Source: Comamonas koreensis
GTDB taxonomy: Bacteria; Pseudomonadota; Gammaproteobacteria; Burkholderiales; Burkholderiaceae_C
DNA: 64,000 bases
Reading direction: 5' to 3'
NCBI RefSeq assembly: GCF_021026195.1
Contig: NZ_JAJNCT010000028.1
Coordinates: 124,001-188,000 of the forward strand
Position numbers and translations under genes: made by a program. Of the stretch, positions 47,287 to 54,970 are shown in pieces (within the stretch, counting starts at the first letter, position 1; every line of letters begins with the position of its first letter). The notes under the pieces were generated by a model. The model ran no database searches. It was not told the origin of the DNA and saw only the letters and a program-made list of their open reading frames with translations.

Positions 47287-47590
47287 GGCCGAGCGCAGCG
47301 ATGGCCCGCGTCTGCTCAAGCCCCTTCTGAATGCGCCGAGGAGCACAGGGTATGGGCTGGGCAGTTGCACCGCAGAGTGCAACTGCATCGTGAACTGACT
47401 CACCGCGTCTGTTTGAACGAAGCGCCTCTGGCGCGTAGTGAGTTTCGCGGTGCAGCCCATACCCGAGCACCACAGGTTGCCCGCAGCGCAGCGAAGGGAC
47501 GCAGTCAGCAGGGGCAGCCTTCTTTTGGGTACTTTTCTTGGCTGAGCAAGAAAAGTACCTCGCCTGCCGGGCGAAATCCGGCCGACAGCA
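47287..47590 (+). repeat. Structured repeat, copy B
   Basis: Forward copy. Head at 47287-47306; outer stem GGGTATGGGCTG (47348-47359) with CAGCCCATACCC (47453-47464); inside it a hairpin GCAGTTGCAC / GTGCAACTGC with loop CGCAGA (47361-47386) and a middle stem CACCGCG (47401-47407) / CGCGGTG (47446-47452) enclosing a small hairpin; tail hairpin GTACTTTTCTTG / CAAGAAAAGTAC (47529-47558). Compared with copy A the stems differ by paired compensatory changes. Reading frames crossing it lack any family resemblance. Confidence 0.85.
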
Positions 47591-47627
47591 ATAAAGCTAC
47601 AACCGCTGTCAAAAAGAAAGAAAACAT

Positions 47628-47962
47628 GCCGAGCGCAGCGATGGCCTGCGTCTGCCAATACCCCTTCTGAATGCGCCGAGGAGCACAGGGTATGGGCTGG
47701 CAGTTGCACCGAAGAGTGCAACTGCTTCGTGAACTGACTCACCGCGTCTGTCCGAACGCAGCGCGAAGCGCGTAGTGAGTTTCGCGGTGCAGCCCATGCC
47801 CGAGCACCACAGGTTGCCCGCAGCGCAGCGAAGGGACGCAGTCAGCAGGGGCAGCCTTCTTTTGGGTACTTTTCTTCGGCCGGCGATCCGGGGCTGAGCA
47901 AGAAAAGTACCTCGCCCGCCGGGGCGAGACCCGGCCAGCAGCCCTACGCCAGTAGTAAACAG
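47628..47962 (+). repeat. Structured repeat, copy C (tandem with B, loop insertion)
   Basis: Forward copy, offset 340 bp from B. It has the same plan: outer stem 47688-47699 with 47790-47801 (one G-T pair), hairpin 47700-47725 with loop CGAAGA, middle stem 47740-47746 with 47783-47789. The tail hairpin (47866-47910) keeps its GTACTTTTCTT / AAGAAAAGTAC arms but has 15 extra bases in the loop. The right end (about 47911-47962) is the complement of the left end of copy A. Ends 22 bp before the stop of cobA. Confidence 0.85.
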
Positions 47963-47984
47963 AACTAGTAAGAAGCACAAAAAA

Positions 47985-48791
47985 TCAAGCCTGCCGCTCC
48001 AACGGCTTAACAAGCCCCTGCCACAACAAACAAGCATCCGCCAACCCAGCCACCCGACCAATCACCATCATGCAAGGACTCCCCAACCCACTCCCCTGCA
48101 AACAACTCACCAAACAAGACAAAGACGTCAACACCGACCGCTGAGAAGACAAACTAGCGTTCTGCACCAAGGCCACCGGCGTATCCGGCGCCAAGCCGCC
48201 GGCCAACAGACCAGCCTCAATCAAAGGCGCCGCCCCCACCCCCATGTACACCACCAGGCTGAGCGACATCGCCTCAGCCGTAGCGCCCAACTGGCGCCAA
48301 TCCAGAGGCGCCCCACCCGGCTTGGCATGGCCGGTCACAAAGACAACGCCATGGGCATAGTCGCGGTGCGTCAGCGGCACGCCCAGGCTGGTGGCGGCGG
48401 CCAGGCCCGAGGTGATGCCGTTGATCACCTCCACCTGCACGCCTTGGGCCTGCAGGTGGGCGACCTCCTCGCCGCCCCGGCCGAAGATGAAGGGGTCGCC
48501 CCCTTTGAGGCGCACCACCGTCTCGCCTTGGCGGGCGGCCATCACCATCAGCTTTTCGATAAAGGCCTGCGAGGTGCTGGCCCGGCCGCCGCGCTTGCCC
48601 ACATAGATGGTGCGGGTGGCAGCCGGCGCCAGCGCCACGATGTCGGCGGAGACCAGGTCGTCCACCAGCAGCAAGGTGGCGGCCTGGATGGCGCGCCAGG
48701 CGCGCAGGGTCAGCAGCTCGGGGTCGCCGGGGCCGGCGCCCACCAGGTAGCAGCGGCCGGCGGCGAGGGGTGTGGTGGCAATGGCATGCAT
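47985..48791 (-). CDS. cobA: Uroporphyrinogen-III C-methyltransferase (SUMT)
   Basis: SAM-dependent methyltransferase making precorrin-2, precursor of siroheme (needed by NirB) and cobalamin, 268 aa with the chosen start. Motifs are CYLVGAGPGDPELLTLRAWRAI, YVGKRGG, VVRLKGGDPFIFGRGGEE (about residues 90-107) and GITSGLAAATSLGVPLTHRDYA. The start at 48791 has a GAAAGG site seven bases upstream; an alternative ATG at 48812 overlaps the nasA stop (TGATG) but has no ribosome site. Last gene of the nirBD-nasA-cobA unit. The C-terminus is Ser/Leu-rich and codon use there is unlike the rest of the gene. Confidence 0.93.
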   Translation of the reverse strand: MHAIATTPLAAGRCYLVGAGPGDPELLTLRAWRAIQAATLLLVDDLVSADIVALAPAATRTIYVGKRGGRASTSQAFIEKLMVMAARQGETVVRLKGGDPFIFGRGGEEVAHLQAQGVQVEVINGITSGLAAATSLGVPLTHRDYAHGVVFVTGHAKPGGAPLDWRQLGATAEAMSLSLVVYMGVGAAPLIEAGLLAGGLAPDTPVALVQNASLSSQRSVLTSLSCLVSCLQGSGLGSPCMMVIGRVAGLADACLLWQGLVKPLERQA

Positions 48792-48811
48792 GGCAAGACC
48801 TTTCAAAAGCA

Positions 48812-51673
48812 TCAGGCAGAAGGGGCCAGCGCGGCCGGGGCCACGCGCTGCACCAGCTGCTTGAGTTGGGGAATGCAGGAGCCGCAGCGCGTGCCGCAGC
48901 CCAAGGTGTTTTTAAGTTCCAGCAGGCGCTGCTCCGGCGCGCCGTCGATGCGGGCCAGGGCCTCGCCAATGGCGGCCTCGTCCACATTCATGCAGGCGCA
49001 GACCTGGCGCGCACGGGTGGGCAACGCAGCAGGCGCCTGGCTGCCCGAGGACAGCAGCAGGCGGCCAAAGCTGCGTGTTGATTGCTCATCGCGCAGCACC
49101 GGCGCCAGCCACTGGCCAGCGCTGGCATCGCCGCAGAGCAAGAAGGCCTGCAGCACCGGCTCGCCCGCTTGCTCGCCCATGGCCATGGCGCGGCTGCACT
49201 GGCGCTGCGCATCGGCATAGCGCAGGGTCTGCGGGCCATCGAGCTGCAGCAGCTGCTGCAAACGCGCCAGCAAGGCCGCCGGCGGCGCCTGGCGTGCGGC
49301 AGCGCGGAACTGCACGCCATTGCGGCCCTGGCCGGCAGCGCCATCCAGCGGCACGGCCCGGCCAAACAGCACGCAGCTGCCAAAGTCGAACTCGCCCAGC
49401 AAGGTGGCCAGCGCCTGGCGCGTGGCCAGCACCTGGTGGTCGTCGAGCCAGGCCATGCCCAGGCATTGCCAGGGCAGGCTGGCTTTCTCCAGCTGCACCG
49501 CCACATGCTTCAGCTCCGGCTGCTTGGAGCGGGGGCAGCGCTCCGGTGTGGTCAGCGCGTTCACGCCTGCCAGTCGCTGGCCGTCCACGGTGCTGCCGCT
49601 CAGGTGCATGCTGCCCCAGTGCATCGGCAGGTTCAGCTGCGTGGGCTGCAGGCCGGCATCGGCCAGTACCGGCAGTACCACGCTGCCGTAGCGGCTGTGC
49701 AGCTGCACCAGGTCGCCATCCTGCAGCTGCAGGCGGCGCATGTCCTGCGGGTGGGCCTGCACGCTGGGCTCGCTGGCATGGGCAAACAGGCGGCCCAGCT
49801 GGCCAGTGCGGCTCATGCCATGCCACTGGTCGCGCAGCCGGCTGGTGTTCAGGCTGAAGGGGTAGTGCGCATCGCGCGGCACGGCCACCGGCTTCCAGGC
49901 CTGGGCATCAAAACGGGCACGGCCATCGTCGGTGGCAAACCGGCCATCGCTGTACAGGCGCTGGCGCCCTTGGGCCGCGCCGCTGGGCAGCGGCCACTGC
50001 TGCGGGCCTTGCGCCTCCAGCAGCGCCCAGCTCAGGCCCGTGATGTCCAGGTCGCGCCCGCGCGTGCTGTCGCGGTGCTCCATCCAGATGGCTTCGCAGC
50101 CGCGCTCGGCCAGCACGGTGTCATAGGCAAACAGGCTGGGGCGGCCGGGCCGCAGATGGCGCTCCAGCCGCTGGGCCAGTTGCACGCCAATCTGCCAGTC
50201 ATGGCGGGCCTGGCCGGGCGCTGCCACGGCCGCGCGCACCCGCGATATGCGGCGTTCGCTGTTGGTCACCGTGCCCAGCTTCTCGCCCCAGGTGGTGGCG
50301 GGCAGCAGCCAATCGGCATAGGCGGTCGTCTCGGTCTGGGCAAAGGCCTCCTGCACCACCACCAGCTCGGCCCGCTCCAGCGCGCGGCGCACCATGGCCT
50401 GCTCAGGCATGCTCTGCGCCGGGTTGGTGCAGGCAATCCACAAGGCCTTGATCTGGCCATCGGCCGCCGCCTCGAACATCTCCAGCGCCGACTTGCCGGG
50501 CAGCGCTGGCACCGCGTCCACGCCCCAATGTTGGGCCACCTCGGCCCGGTGCTGCGGGTTGGCCATGTCGCGGTGGGCGCTGAGCAGGTTGGACAGGCCA
50601 CCCACCTCGCGCCCGCCCATCGCATTGGGCTGGCCGGTCAAGGACAGGGGACCGGCGCCCGGCTTGCCGATCTGGCCGGTGGCCAGGTGCAGGTTGATCA
50701 GCGCCGCATTGTTGGCGGTGCCGCTGCTGCTTTGGTTGAGCCCCTGGCAGTACAGGCTGAGCGTGGGCAGGCGCTCGCTGTTCGTGCCCGCTGCATCGGC
50801 CCCGCCCCAGGCCAGCCATTGGGCCGCCAGGTAGAGGTCGGCCAGCGCCAGGCCGCAGACCTGGGCCACCCGCTCCGGCGTCGCCTCGCGCACGATCGCA
50901 TGCAGCTGCGCAAAGCCGCTGGTGTGCGCATCGATAAAGGCCGCATCGGCCCAGCCCTGGGCCAGCATGATGTGCAACAGGCCATGGCAAAGCATCACAT
51001 CGCTGCCCGGCTGCAGGGCCAGGTGCAGATCGGCCAGCTCGGCGGTCTCGGTGCGGCGCGGGTCCACAACGATGATCTTGCGCTCGGGGTGGCGTGCCTT
51101 GGCCTCTTCCACCCGGCGGAACAGGATGGGGTGCGCCCAGGCCATATTGCTGCCGCTGATGAACAGGCAGCCAGCCAGGTCGATGTCCTCATAGCAGGCC
51201 GGTGGTGCATCCGCCCCCAGGGTGGCCTTGTAGCCGGACACCGCGCTGCTCATGCACAGGCGCGAGTTGGTATCCAGGTTGTTGGTGCCCAGCAGGCCTT
51301 TGACCAGCTTGTTGAACACGTAGTAGTCCTCGGTCAGCAGCTGGCCGCTCAGGTAAAAGCCCAGCGCATCGGGCCCGTGGTCAGCATGGATCTGCAGCAG
51401 CTGGCGGGCCAGCTGGTCCAGCGCCGTGTCCCAGCTGCGGGCCTCGGGCGCGGCGCCGCGCCGCAGGCGCTGCATCGGCTGCAGCAAGCGGCTGTGCTGC
51501 GCCAGCGCGGGCGCTGCCGTCAGGTGCAGGCTGCTGCCCTTGGTGCAGAGCTTGCCCTGGTTGGCCGGGTGCGCTGGGTCGCCGCGCACGGCCGTTATCT
51601 GCTGGCCGTCCGACGTGATGATCACGCCGCAGCCCACGCCGCAATAGGGGCAGGTGGATCGGGTCTCGGGCAT
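48812..51673 (-). CDS. nasA: Assimilatory nitrate reductase, catalytic subunit
   Basis: Cytoplasmic molybdopterin (bis-MGD) nitrate reductase, 953 aa. An N-terminal 4Fe-4S site (TCPYCGVGCGV ... GKLCTKG, residues 7-45) is followed by molybdopterin domains (WAHPILFRRVEEAKARHP, NSERRISRVRAAV) and the dinucleotide-binding domain (LRDQWHGMSRTGQLGRL, then SEPSVQAHPQDMRRLQL). The C-terminus has a BFD-like 2Fe-2S domain (CACMNVDEAAIGEAL ... CGTRCGSCIPQLKQLV) as in other NasA/NarB-type enzymes. The start MPETRSTCPYCG has a GGAG site seven bases upstream. Confidence 0.95.
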   Translation of the reverse strand: MPETRSTCPYCGVGCGVIITSDGQQITAVRGDPAHPANQGKLCTKGSSLHLTAAPALAQHSRLLQPMQRLRRGAAPEARSWDTALDQLARQLLQIHADHGPDALGFYLSGQLLTEDYYVFNKLVKGLLGTNNLDTNSRLCMSSAVSGYKATLGADAPPACYEDIDLAGCLFISGSNMAWAHPILFRRVEEAKARHPERKIIVVDPRRTETAELADLHLALQPGSDVMLCHGLLHIMLAQGWADAAFIDAHTSGFAQLHAIVREATPERVAQVCGLALADLYLAAQWLAWGGADAAGTNSERLPTLSLYCQGLNQSSSGTANNAALINLHLATGQIGKPGAGPLSLTGQPNAMGGREVGGLSNLLSAHRDMANPQHRAEVAQHWGVDAVPALPGKSALEMFEAAADGQIKALWIACTNPAQSMPEQAMVRRALERAELVVVQEAFAQTETTAYADWLLPATTWGEKLGTVTNSERRISRVRAAVAAPGQARHDWQIGVQLAQRLERHLRPGRPSLFAYDTVLAERGCEAIWMEHRDSTRGRDLDITGLSWALLEAQGPQQWPLPSGAAQGRQRLYSDGRFATDDGRARFDAQAWKPVAVPRDAHYPFSLNTSRLRDQWHGMSRTGQLGRLFAHASEPSVQAHPQDMRRLQLQDGDLVQLHSRYGSVVLPVLADAGLQPTQLNLPMHWGSMHLSGSTVDGQRLAGVNALTTPERCPRSKQPELKHVAVQLEKASLPWQCLGMAWLDDHQVLATRQALATLLGEFDFGSCVLFGRAVPLDGAAGQGRNGVQFRAAARQAPPAALLARLQQLLQLDGPQTLRYADAQRQCSRAMAMGEQAGEPVLQAFLLCGDASAGQWLAPVLRDEQSTRSFGRLLLSSGSQAPAALPTRARQVCACMNVDEAAIGEALARIDGAPEQRLLELKNTLGCGTRCGSCIPQLKQLVQRVAPAALAPSA

Positions 51674-51698
51674 GGGCGGCTCCGTGCGGTGGGCGGTC

Positions 51699-52127
51699 TC
51701 AGGCAGCCACGGTAGTCTGCGACGTGCTGCAGCTGGCGGCCGCAGAGCCACAGCGCCCCAGGCCTAGCGGCCCGGCCAGTGGCCGGGTCTGCTCCAGCGC
51801 ATGCTGGGCCAGCTCATCGGCGCGTAGCTGCACCGCGCTGCCCTCCAACCGCACCGCAAAGCGCGGGGTGCAGCCCTCATCGGGGGCAGCGGCCTGGCCG
51901 GTGGCCAGCGCAATCGTCCAGTTGTGCAAGGGGCAGGCCACGCTGCTGCCAAACACCAGGCCTTGGGACAAGGGCCCGCCCTTGTGCGGGCAGCGGTCGA
52001 GCAGCGCAAACACCTCGCCGCTGGCGGTGCGGAACACGGCCACATCCAGCCCCTGGGCGCGGGCCACGCGGCGGGCGCCCAGCACCGGAATCTCATCGAT
52101 GGCGCAGATGGTGATCCATTCATTCAT
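51699..52127 (-). CDS. nirD: Assimilatory nitrite reductase small subunit, Rieske-like
   Basis: 142-aa subunit of the NAD(P)H-dependent nitrite reductase. The Rieske-type 2Fe-2S ligands are present (CPHKGGPLSQGLV and CPLHNW, about residues 45-70), which many NirD lack. It begins MNEWITICAIDEIPVLGARRVA with an AGGAGA site six bases upstream, so this ATG is preferred over the one overlapping nirB at 52154. The Ala/Ser-rich C-terminal tail is not conserved. It lies between nirB and nasA. Confidence 0.92.
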   Translation of the reverse strand: MNEWITICAIDEIPVLGARRVARAQGLDVAVFRTASGEVFALLDRCPHKGGPLSQGLVFGSSVACPLHNWTIALATGQAAAPDEGCTPRFAVRLEGSAVQLRADELAQHALEQTRPLAGPLGLGRCGSAAASCSTSQTTVAA

Positions 52128-52150
52128 ATCGGTCTCCTGGCGGCGCGGCA

Positions 52151-54676
52151 TCATGCGCCGGCGGTGGTGGTGGCGGGTACGGGTACGGGAGCGGAAAGGG
52201 CTGTCAACACAGGCGCAGCCTGCAGCGCGGGCAGCACCGGCAGCGGCTGGAACTGGCGCAAGTCCACGGCCGCCTTGTCGGTTTCAAACCAGGGGTCGGG
52301 TTCGCCCTCCAGCGCCTGCTGCAGCTGCGCCCAGAGCGCCTGGCGGCCGGCGGCATCGTCCAGAATGCGGCGCTTGACATAGTCCAGCCCCACCCGGTTC
52401 ACGTAGTGCACCGTGCGCTCCAGGTACCAGCCCTCCAGCCGGTAGAGCTGCATGAAGGCGCCGGTGTACTCCAGCACCTCCTCGGCGGTCTTGAGCTTGG
52501 TGAGAAAGTGCGCCACCTCGGTCTTGATGCCGCCGTTGCCGGCGATGTACATCTCCCAGCCCGAATCCACGCCAATGATGCCGACATCCTTGATGCCCGA
52601 TTCAGCGCAGTTGCGTGGGCAGCCGCTGACGGCAAACTTCACCTTGTGCGGCGCATACATGCGCCACATCGCGCGCTCCAGGTCCTTGCCCATCTGCGTG
52701 CTGTCCTGCGTGCCCATGCGGCACCATTCGCTGCCCACACAGGTCTTGACGGTGCGCAGCGCCTTGGCATAGGCGTGGCCGCAGGGCATGCCTATGTCGT
52801 TCCACACGCCCTGCAGGTCTTCCTTTTTCACGCCCAGCAGGTCAATGCGCTGGCCGCCAGTCACCTTCACGGTGGGGATCTGGTACTTGTCCACCACATC
52901 GGCAATGCGGCGCAGTTCGGCGGCCGTGGTCTCTCCGCCCCACATACGCGGGATCACGCTGTAGGTGCCATCCTTTTGGATGTTGGCATGGCTGCGCTCG
53001 TTGATGAAGCGGCTTTGCGGGTCGTCGCGCGCCTCCTTGGGCCAGGTGCTGATCAGGTAGTAGTTGATGGCCGGGCGGCAGCTGGCGCAGCCATTGGGCG
53101 TCTTCCACTCCATGAAGCGGAAGACGCTGTCCGTCGTCAGCAGCCGGTGCTCGCGGATGGCATCGCGCACCGCCTGGTGGCCATGCTCGCTGCAGCCGCA
53201 CATGGGCTTGGTCTTGGGCGATGCCGAATAGTCACCGCCGACGGTGAACATGATGATCTGCTCGACCAGGCCGGTGCAGGAGCCGCAGCTGGCACTGGCC
53301 TTGGTGTGCTTGCGCACCTCGTCCAAGGTGAACAGGCCCTTGTCCTTGATGGCCTTGCAGATGGCGCCCTTGCTCACGCCATTGCAGCCGCAGACCTCAT
53401 CGGCATCGGCCAGCGCGGCGGCCTTGTTCTGGCCCTGGTGGCCAGCATCGCCGAGGTTGGATTCGCCAAACATCAGCTTGTCGCGGATATCGGCCACGCT
53501 GCGGCCTTCGCGCAGCAGCTTGAAGTACCAGCTGCCATCGACCGTATCGCCATACAGGCAGGCGCCCACCAGCCGGTCTTCCTTGATCACCAGCTTTTTG
53601 TAGACGCCCGAGTAGGGATCGCTCAGCACGATCTGCTCGGTGCCCTCCCCGCCCTGGAAATCCCCGGCCGAGAACAGATCGATGCCGGTCACCTTGAGCT
53701 TGGTCGAGGTGAGCGAGCCTTGGTAGCGGCCAATGCCCAGCTCGGCCAGGTGGTTGGCCAGCACCTTGCCCTGCTCAAACAGCGGCGCCACCAAGCCGTA
53801 GGCAATGCCCCGGTGCGCCGCGCACTCGCCCACCGCATAGATGCGCGGGTCGGTGATGGTCTGCATAGTGTCGCTGACGACGATGCCCTGGTTCACATGC
53901 AGGTGCATGGCCTCGGCCAGTGCCGTGTTGGGGCGGATGCCGACAGCCATCACCACCAGGTCGGCTGCGATCTCGCGGCCATCGGCAAAGCGCAGCGCAC
54001 GCACCCGGCCTTCGGCATTGCCCAGCAGCTCCTGGGTCTGCGCCTGCATGAAGAACTGCATGCCCCGCTCGATCAGCGATTTCTTCAGCAGCTGGCCGGC
54101 CTGGTCGTCCAGCTGGCGCTCCATCAGCCATTCGCCGGCATGCACCACCGCTACCTGCATGCCGCGCTTCATCAGGCCATTGGCCGCCTCCAGCCCCAGC
54201 AGGCCGCCGCCAATCACCACCGCATGGCGCCAGCTGCTGGCCGCATCGATCATCGCCTGGGTATCGGCAATGTCGCGGTAGGCCAGCACACCTTGCAGCT
54301 CCTTGCCGGCAATCGGCAGCATGAAAGGGTTGGAGCCGGTCGCCAGAATGAGCCGGTCGTAGTCGGCCGTCACCGCCTCGCCCTGGGCATTGCGGGCATG
54401 TACCACGCGGCGGGCGCGGTCCACCGCATGCACCGTGCAGCCGGCATGCAGGCGCACGCCATGCGTCTCGTACCAGCTCCAGTCGTTGAGGACGATGTCC
54501 TCCAAGGTCTGCTCGCCCGCCAGCACCGGCGACAGCAGGATGCGGTTGTAGTTGGGGTGCGGCTCCGCGCCAAATACCGTTATCTCGTACAAATCCGGGG
54601 CCAGGGCCAGCAGCTCTTCGAGCGCACGCACACCCGCCATACCGTTGCCAACCATGACCAACTTGATTTTTTTCAT
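52151..54676 (-). CDS. nirB: Assimilatory nitrite reductase large subunit, NAD(P)H
   Basis: Cytoplasmic flavo-siroheme enzyme reducing nitrite to ammonium, 841 aa. FAD/NAD domains (KLVMVGNGMAGVRALEELL; VVIGGGLLGLEAANGL near residue 147), two BFD-like 2Fe-2S modules (VCGCNGVSKGAICKAI ... CGSCTGLVEQI; MCGCSEHGHQAVRDAI ... GCASCRPAINYYL), and the siroheme/4Fe-4S domain with TCVGSEWCRMG and SGCPRNCAES. The start MKKIKLVMVGNGMAG follows the leader attenuator by about 20 bases. First gene of nirBD-nasA-cobA. Confidence 0.96.
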   Translation of the reverse strand: MKKIKLVMVGNGMAGVRALEELLALAPDLYEITVFGAEPHPNYNRILLSPVLAGEQTLEDIVLNDWSWYETHGVRLHAGCTVHAVDRARRVVHARNAQGEAVTADYDRLILATGSNPFMLPIAGKELQGVLAYRDIADTQAMIDAASSWRHAVVIGGGLLGLEAANGLMKRGMQVAVVHAGEWLMERQLDDQAGQLLKKSLIERGMQFFMQAQTQELLGNAEGRVRALRFADGREIAADLVVMAVGIRPNTALAEAMHLHVNQGIVVSDTMQTITDPRIYAVGECAAHRGIAYGLVAPLFEQGKVLANHLAELGIGRYQGSLTSTKLKVTGIDLFSAGDFQGGEGTEQIVLSDPYSGVYKKLVIKEDRLVGACLYGDTVDGSWYFKLLREGRSVADIRDKLMFGESNLGDAGHQGQNKAAALADADEVCGCNGVSKGAICKAIKDKGLFTLDEVRKHTKASASCGSCTGLVEQIIMFTVGGDYSASPKTKPMCGCSEHGHQAVRDAIREHRLLTTDSVFRFMEWKTPNGCASCRPAINYYLISTWPKEARDDPQSRFINERSHANIQKDGTYSVIPRMWGGETTAAELRRIADVVDKYQIPTVKVTGGQRIDLLGVKKEDLQGVWNDIGMPCGHAYAKALRTVKTCVGSEWCRMGTQDSTQMGKDLERAMWRMYAPHKVKFAVSGCPRNCAESGIKDVGIIGVDSGWEMYIAGNGGIKTEVAHFLTKLKTAEEVLEYTGAFMQLYRLEGWYLERTVHYVNRVGLDYVKRRILDDAAGRQALWAQLQQALEGEPDPWFETDKAAVDLRQFQPLPVLPALQAAPVLTALSAPVPVPATTTAGA

Positions 54677-54697
54677 AGCATTTCCCGTGGGCAGCAC

Positions 54698-54749
54698 AAA
54701 AAAAAGACGTCTAGGCGCCGCATGCCAGGCATGCGCGCTTAGACGTCTT
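54698..54749 (-). terminator. Attenuator terminator in the nirB leader
   Basis: On the minus strand, a stem AAGACGTCTA / TAGACGTCTT with an inner GCATGCC-type hairpin is followed by eight T residues, directly ahead of the nirB start. The 5' arm is shared with the second ANTAR hairpin (54741-54754), so the two folds exclude each other. Confidence 0.8.
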
Positions 54750-54782
54750 TGTCTTTGGACGGCAGCGCCACTTTGCACCACC
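54741..54782 (-). promoter_or_regulatory. Two-hairpin ANTAR target in the nirB leader
   Basis: Hairpin 1 (54761-54782): stem GGTGGTGC / GCGCTGCC (with G-U pairs) and hexaloop AAAGTG. Hairpin 2 (54741-54754): stem AGAC / GTCT and hexaloop AAAGAC. Both loops have A at position 1 and G at position 4, the signature recognised by ANTAR antiterminators. Hairpin 2 overlaps the 5' arm of the terminator. NasR, encoded 4 kb upstream, is the likely partner. Confidence 0.75.
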
Positions 54783-54814
54783 ATCCGGTGGCCGCCATGG
54801 CCACGCCAACAACT

Positions 54815-54832
54815 ATGCAAGTTCCATACCAA
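54815..54832 (-). promoter_or_regulatory. Sigma-54-type promoter of nirB
   Basis: Minus-strand TTGGTATGGAACTTGCAT has GG and GC doublets 12 bp apart, as required for -24/-12 promoters. Transcription would start near 54806, upstream of both ANTAR hairpins. It is nearly identical to the element ahead of nrtA. Confidence 0.7.
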
Positions 54833-54872
54833 GTTGGCTGTCGACGCGCGCCCGCAGCCGCGCATCGTCTGT

Positions 54873-54887
54873 GCACATTTTTTGTGC
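54873..54887 (-). promoter_or_regulatory. NtrC-like site upstream of nirB
   Basis: Palindrome GCAC-N7-GTGC, the NtrC form, with flanking T bases, about 65-80 bp upstream of the predicted start. It would place nirBD-nasA-cobA under nitrogen control. Confidence 0.55.
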
Positions 54888-54925
54888 TGCTTGCGTGCCG
54901 CGCTGCCTCATTTGCGTGCATAAAA

Positions 54926-54953
54926 AAGGCGCTCCGTGGGGAGCGCCTGGGGC
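54926..54953 (-). terminator. Intrinsic terminator of the nrt operon
   Basis: Minus-strand stem AGGCGCTCC / GGAGCGCCT with a short loop and T-run, about 20 bp after the stop of the ATPase gene. It separates nrtABD from nirB. Confidence 0.85.
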
Positions 54954-54970
54954 GGCATCAATGGCAGCGC

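Noticed and set aside
47152-47670. 172-codon frame across the repeat array
   Set aside because: It runs through copies A and B and their hairpins, has no ribosome site, and similar frames occur on the other strand in the same repeats.
47287-47962. CRISPR array
   Set aside because: The repeated units are about 340 bp, similar throughout, with no short repeat-spacer alternation and no cas genes nearby.
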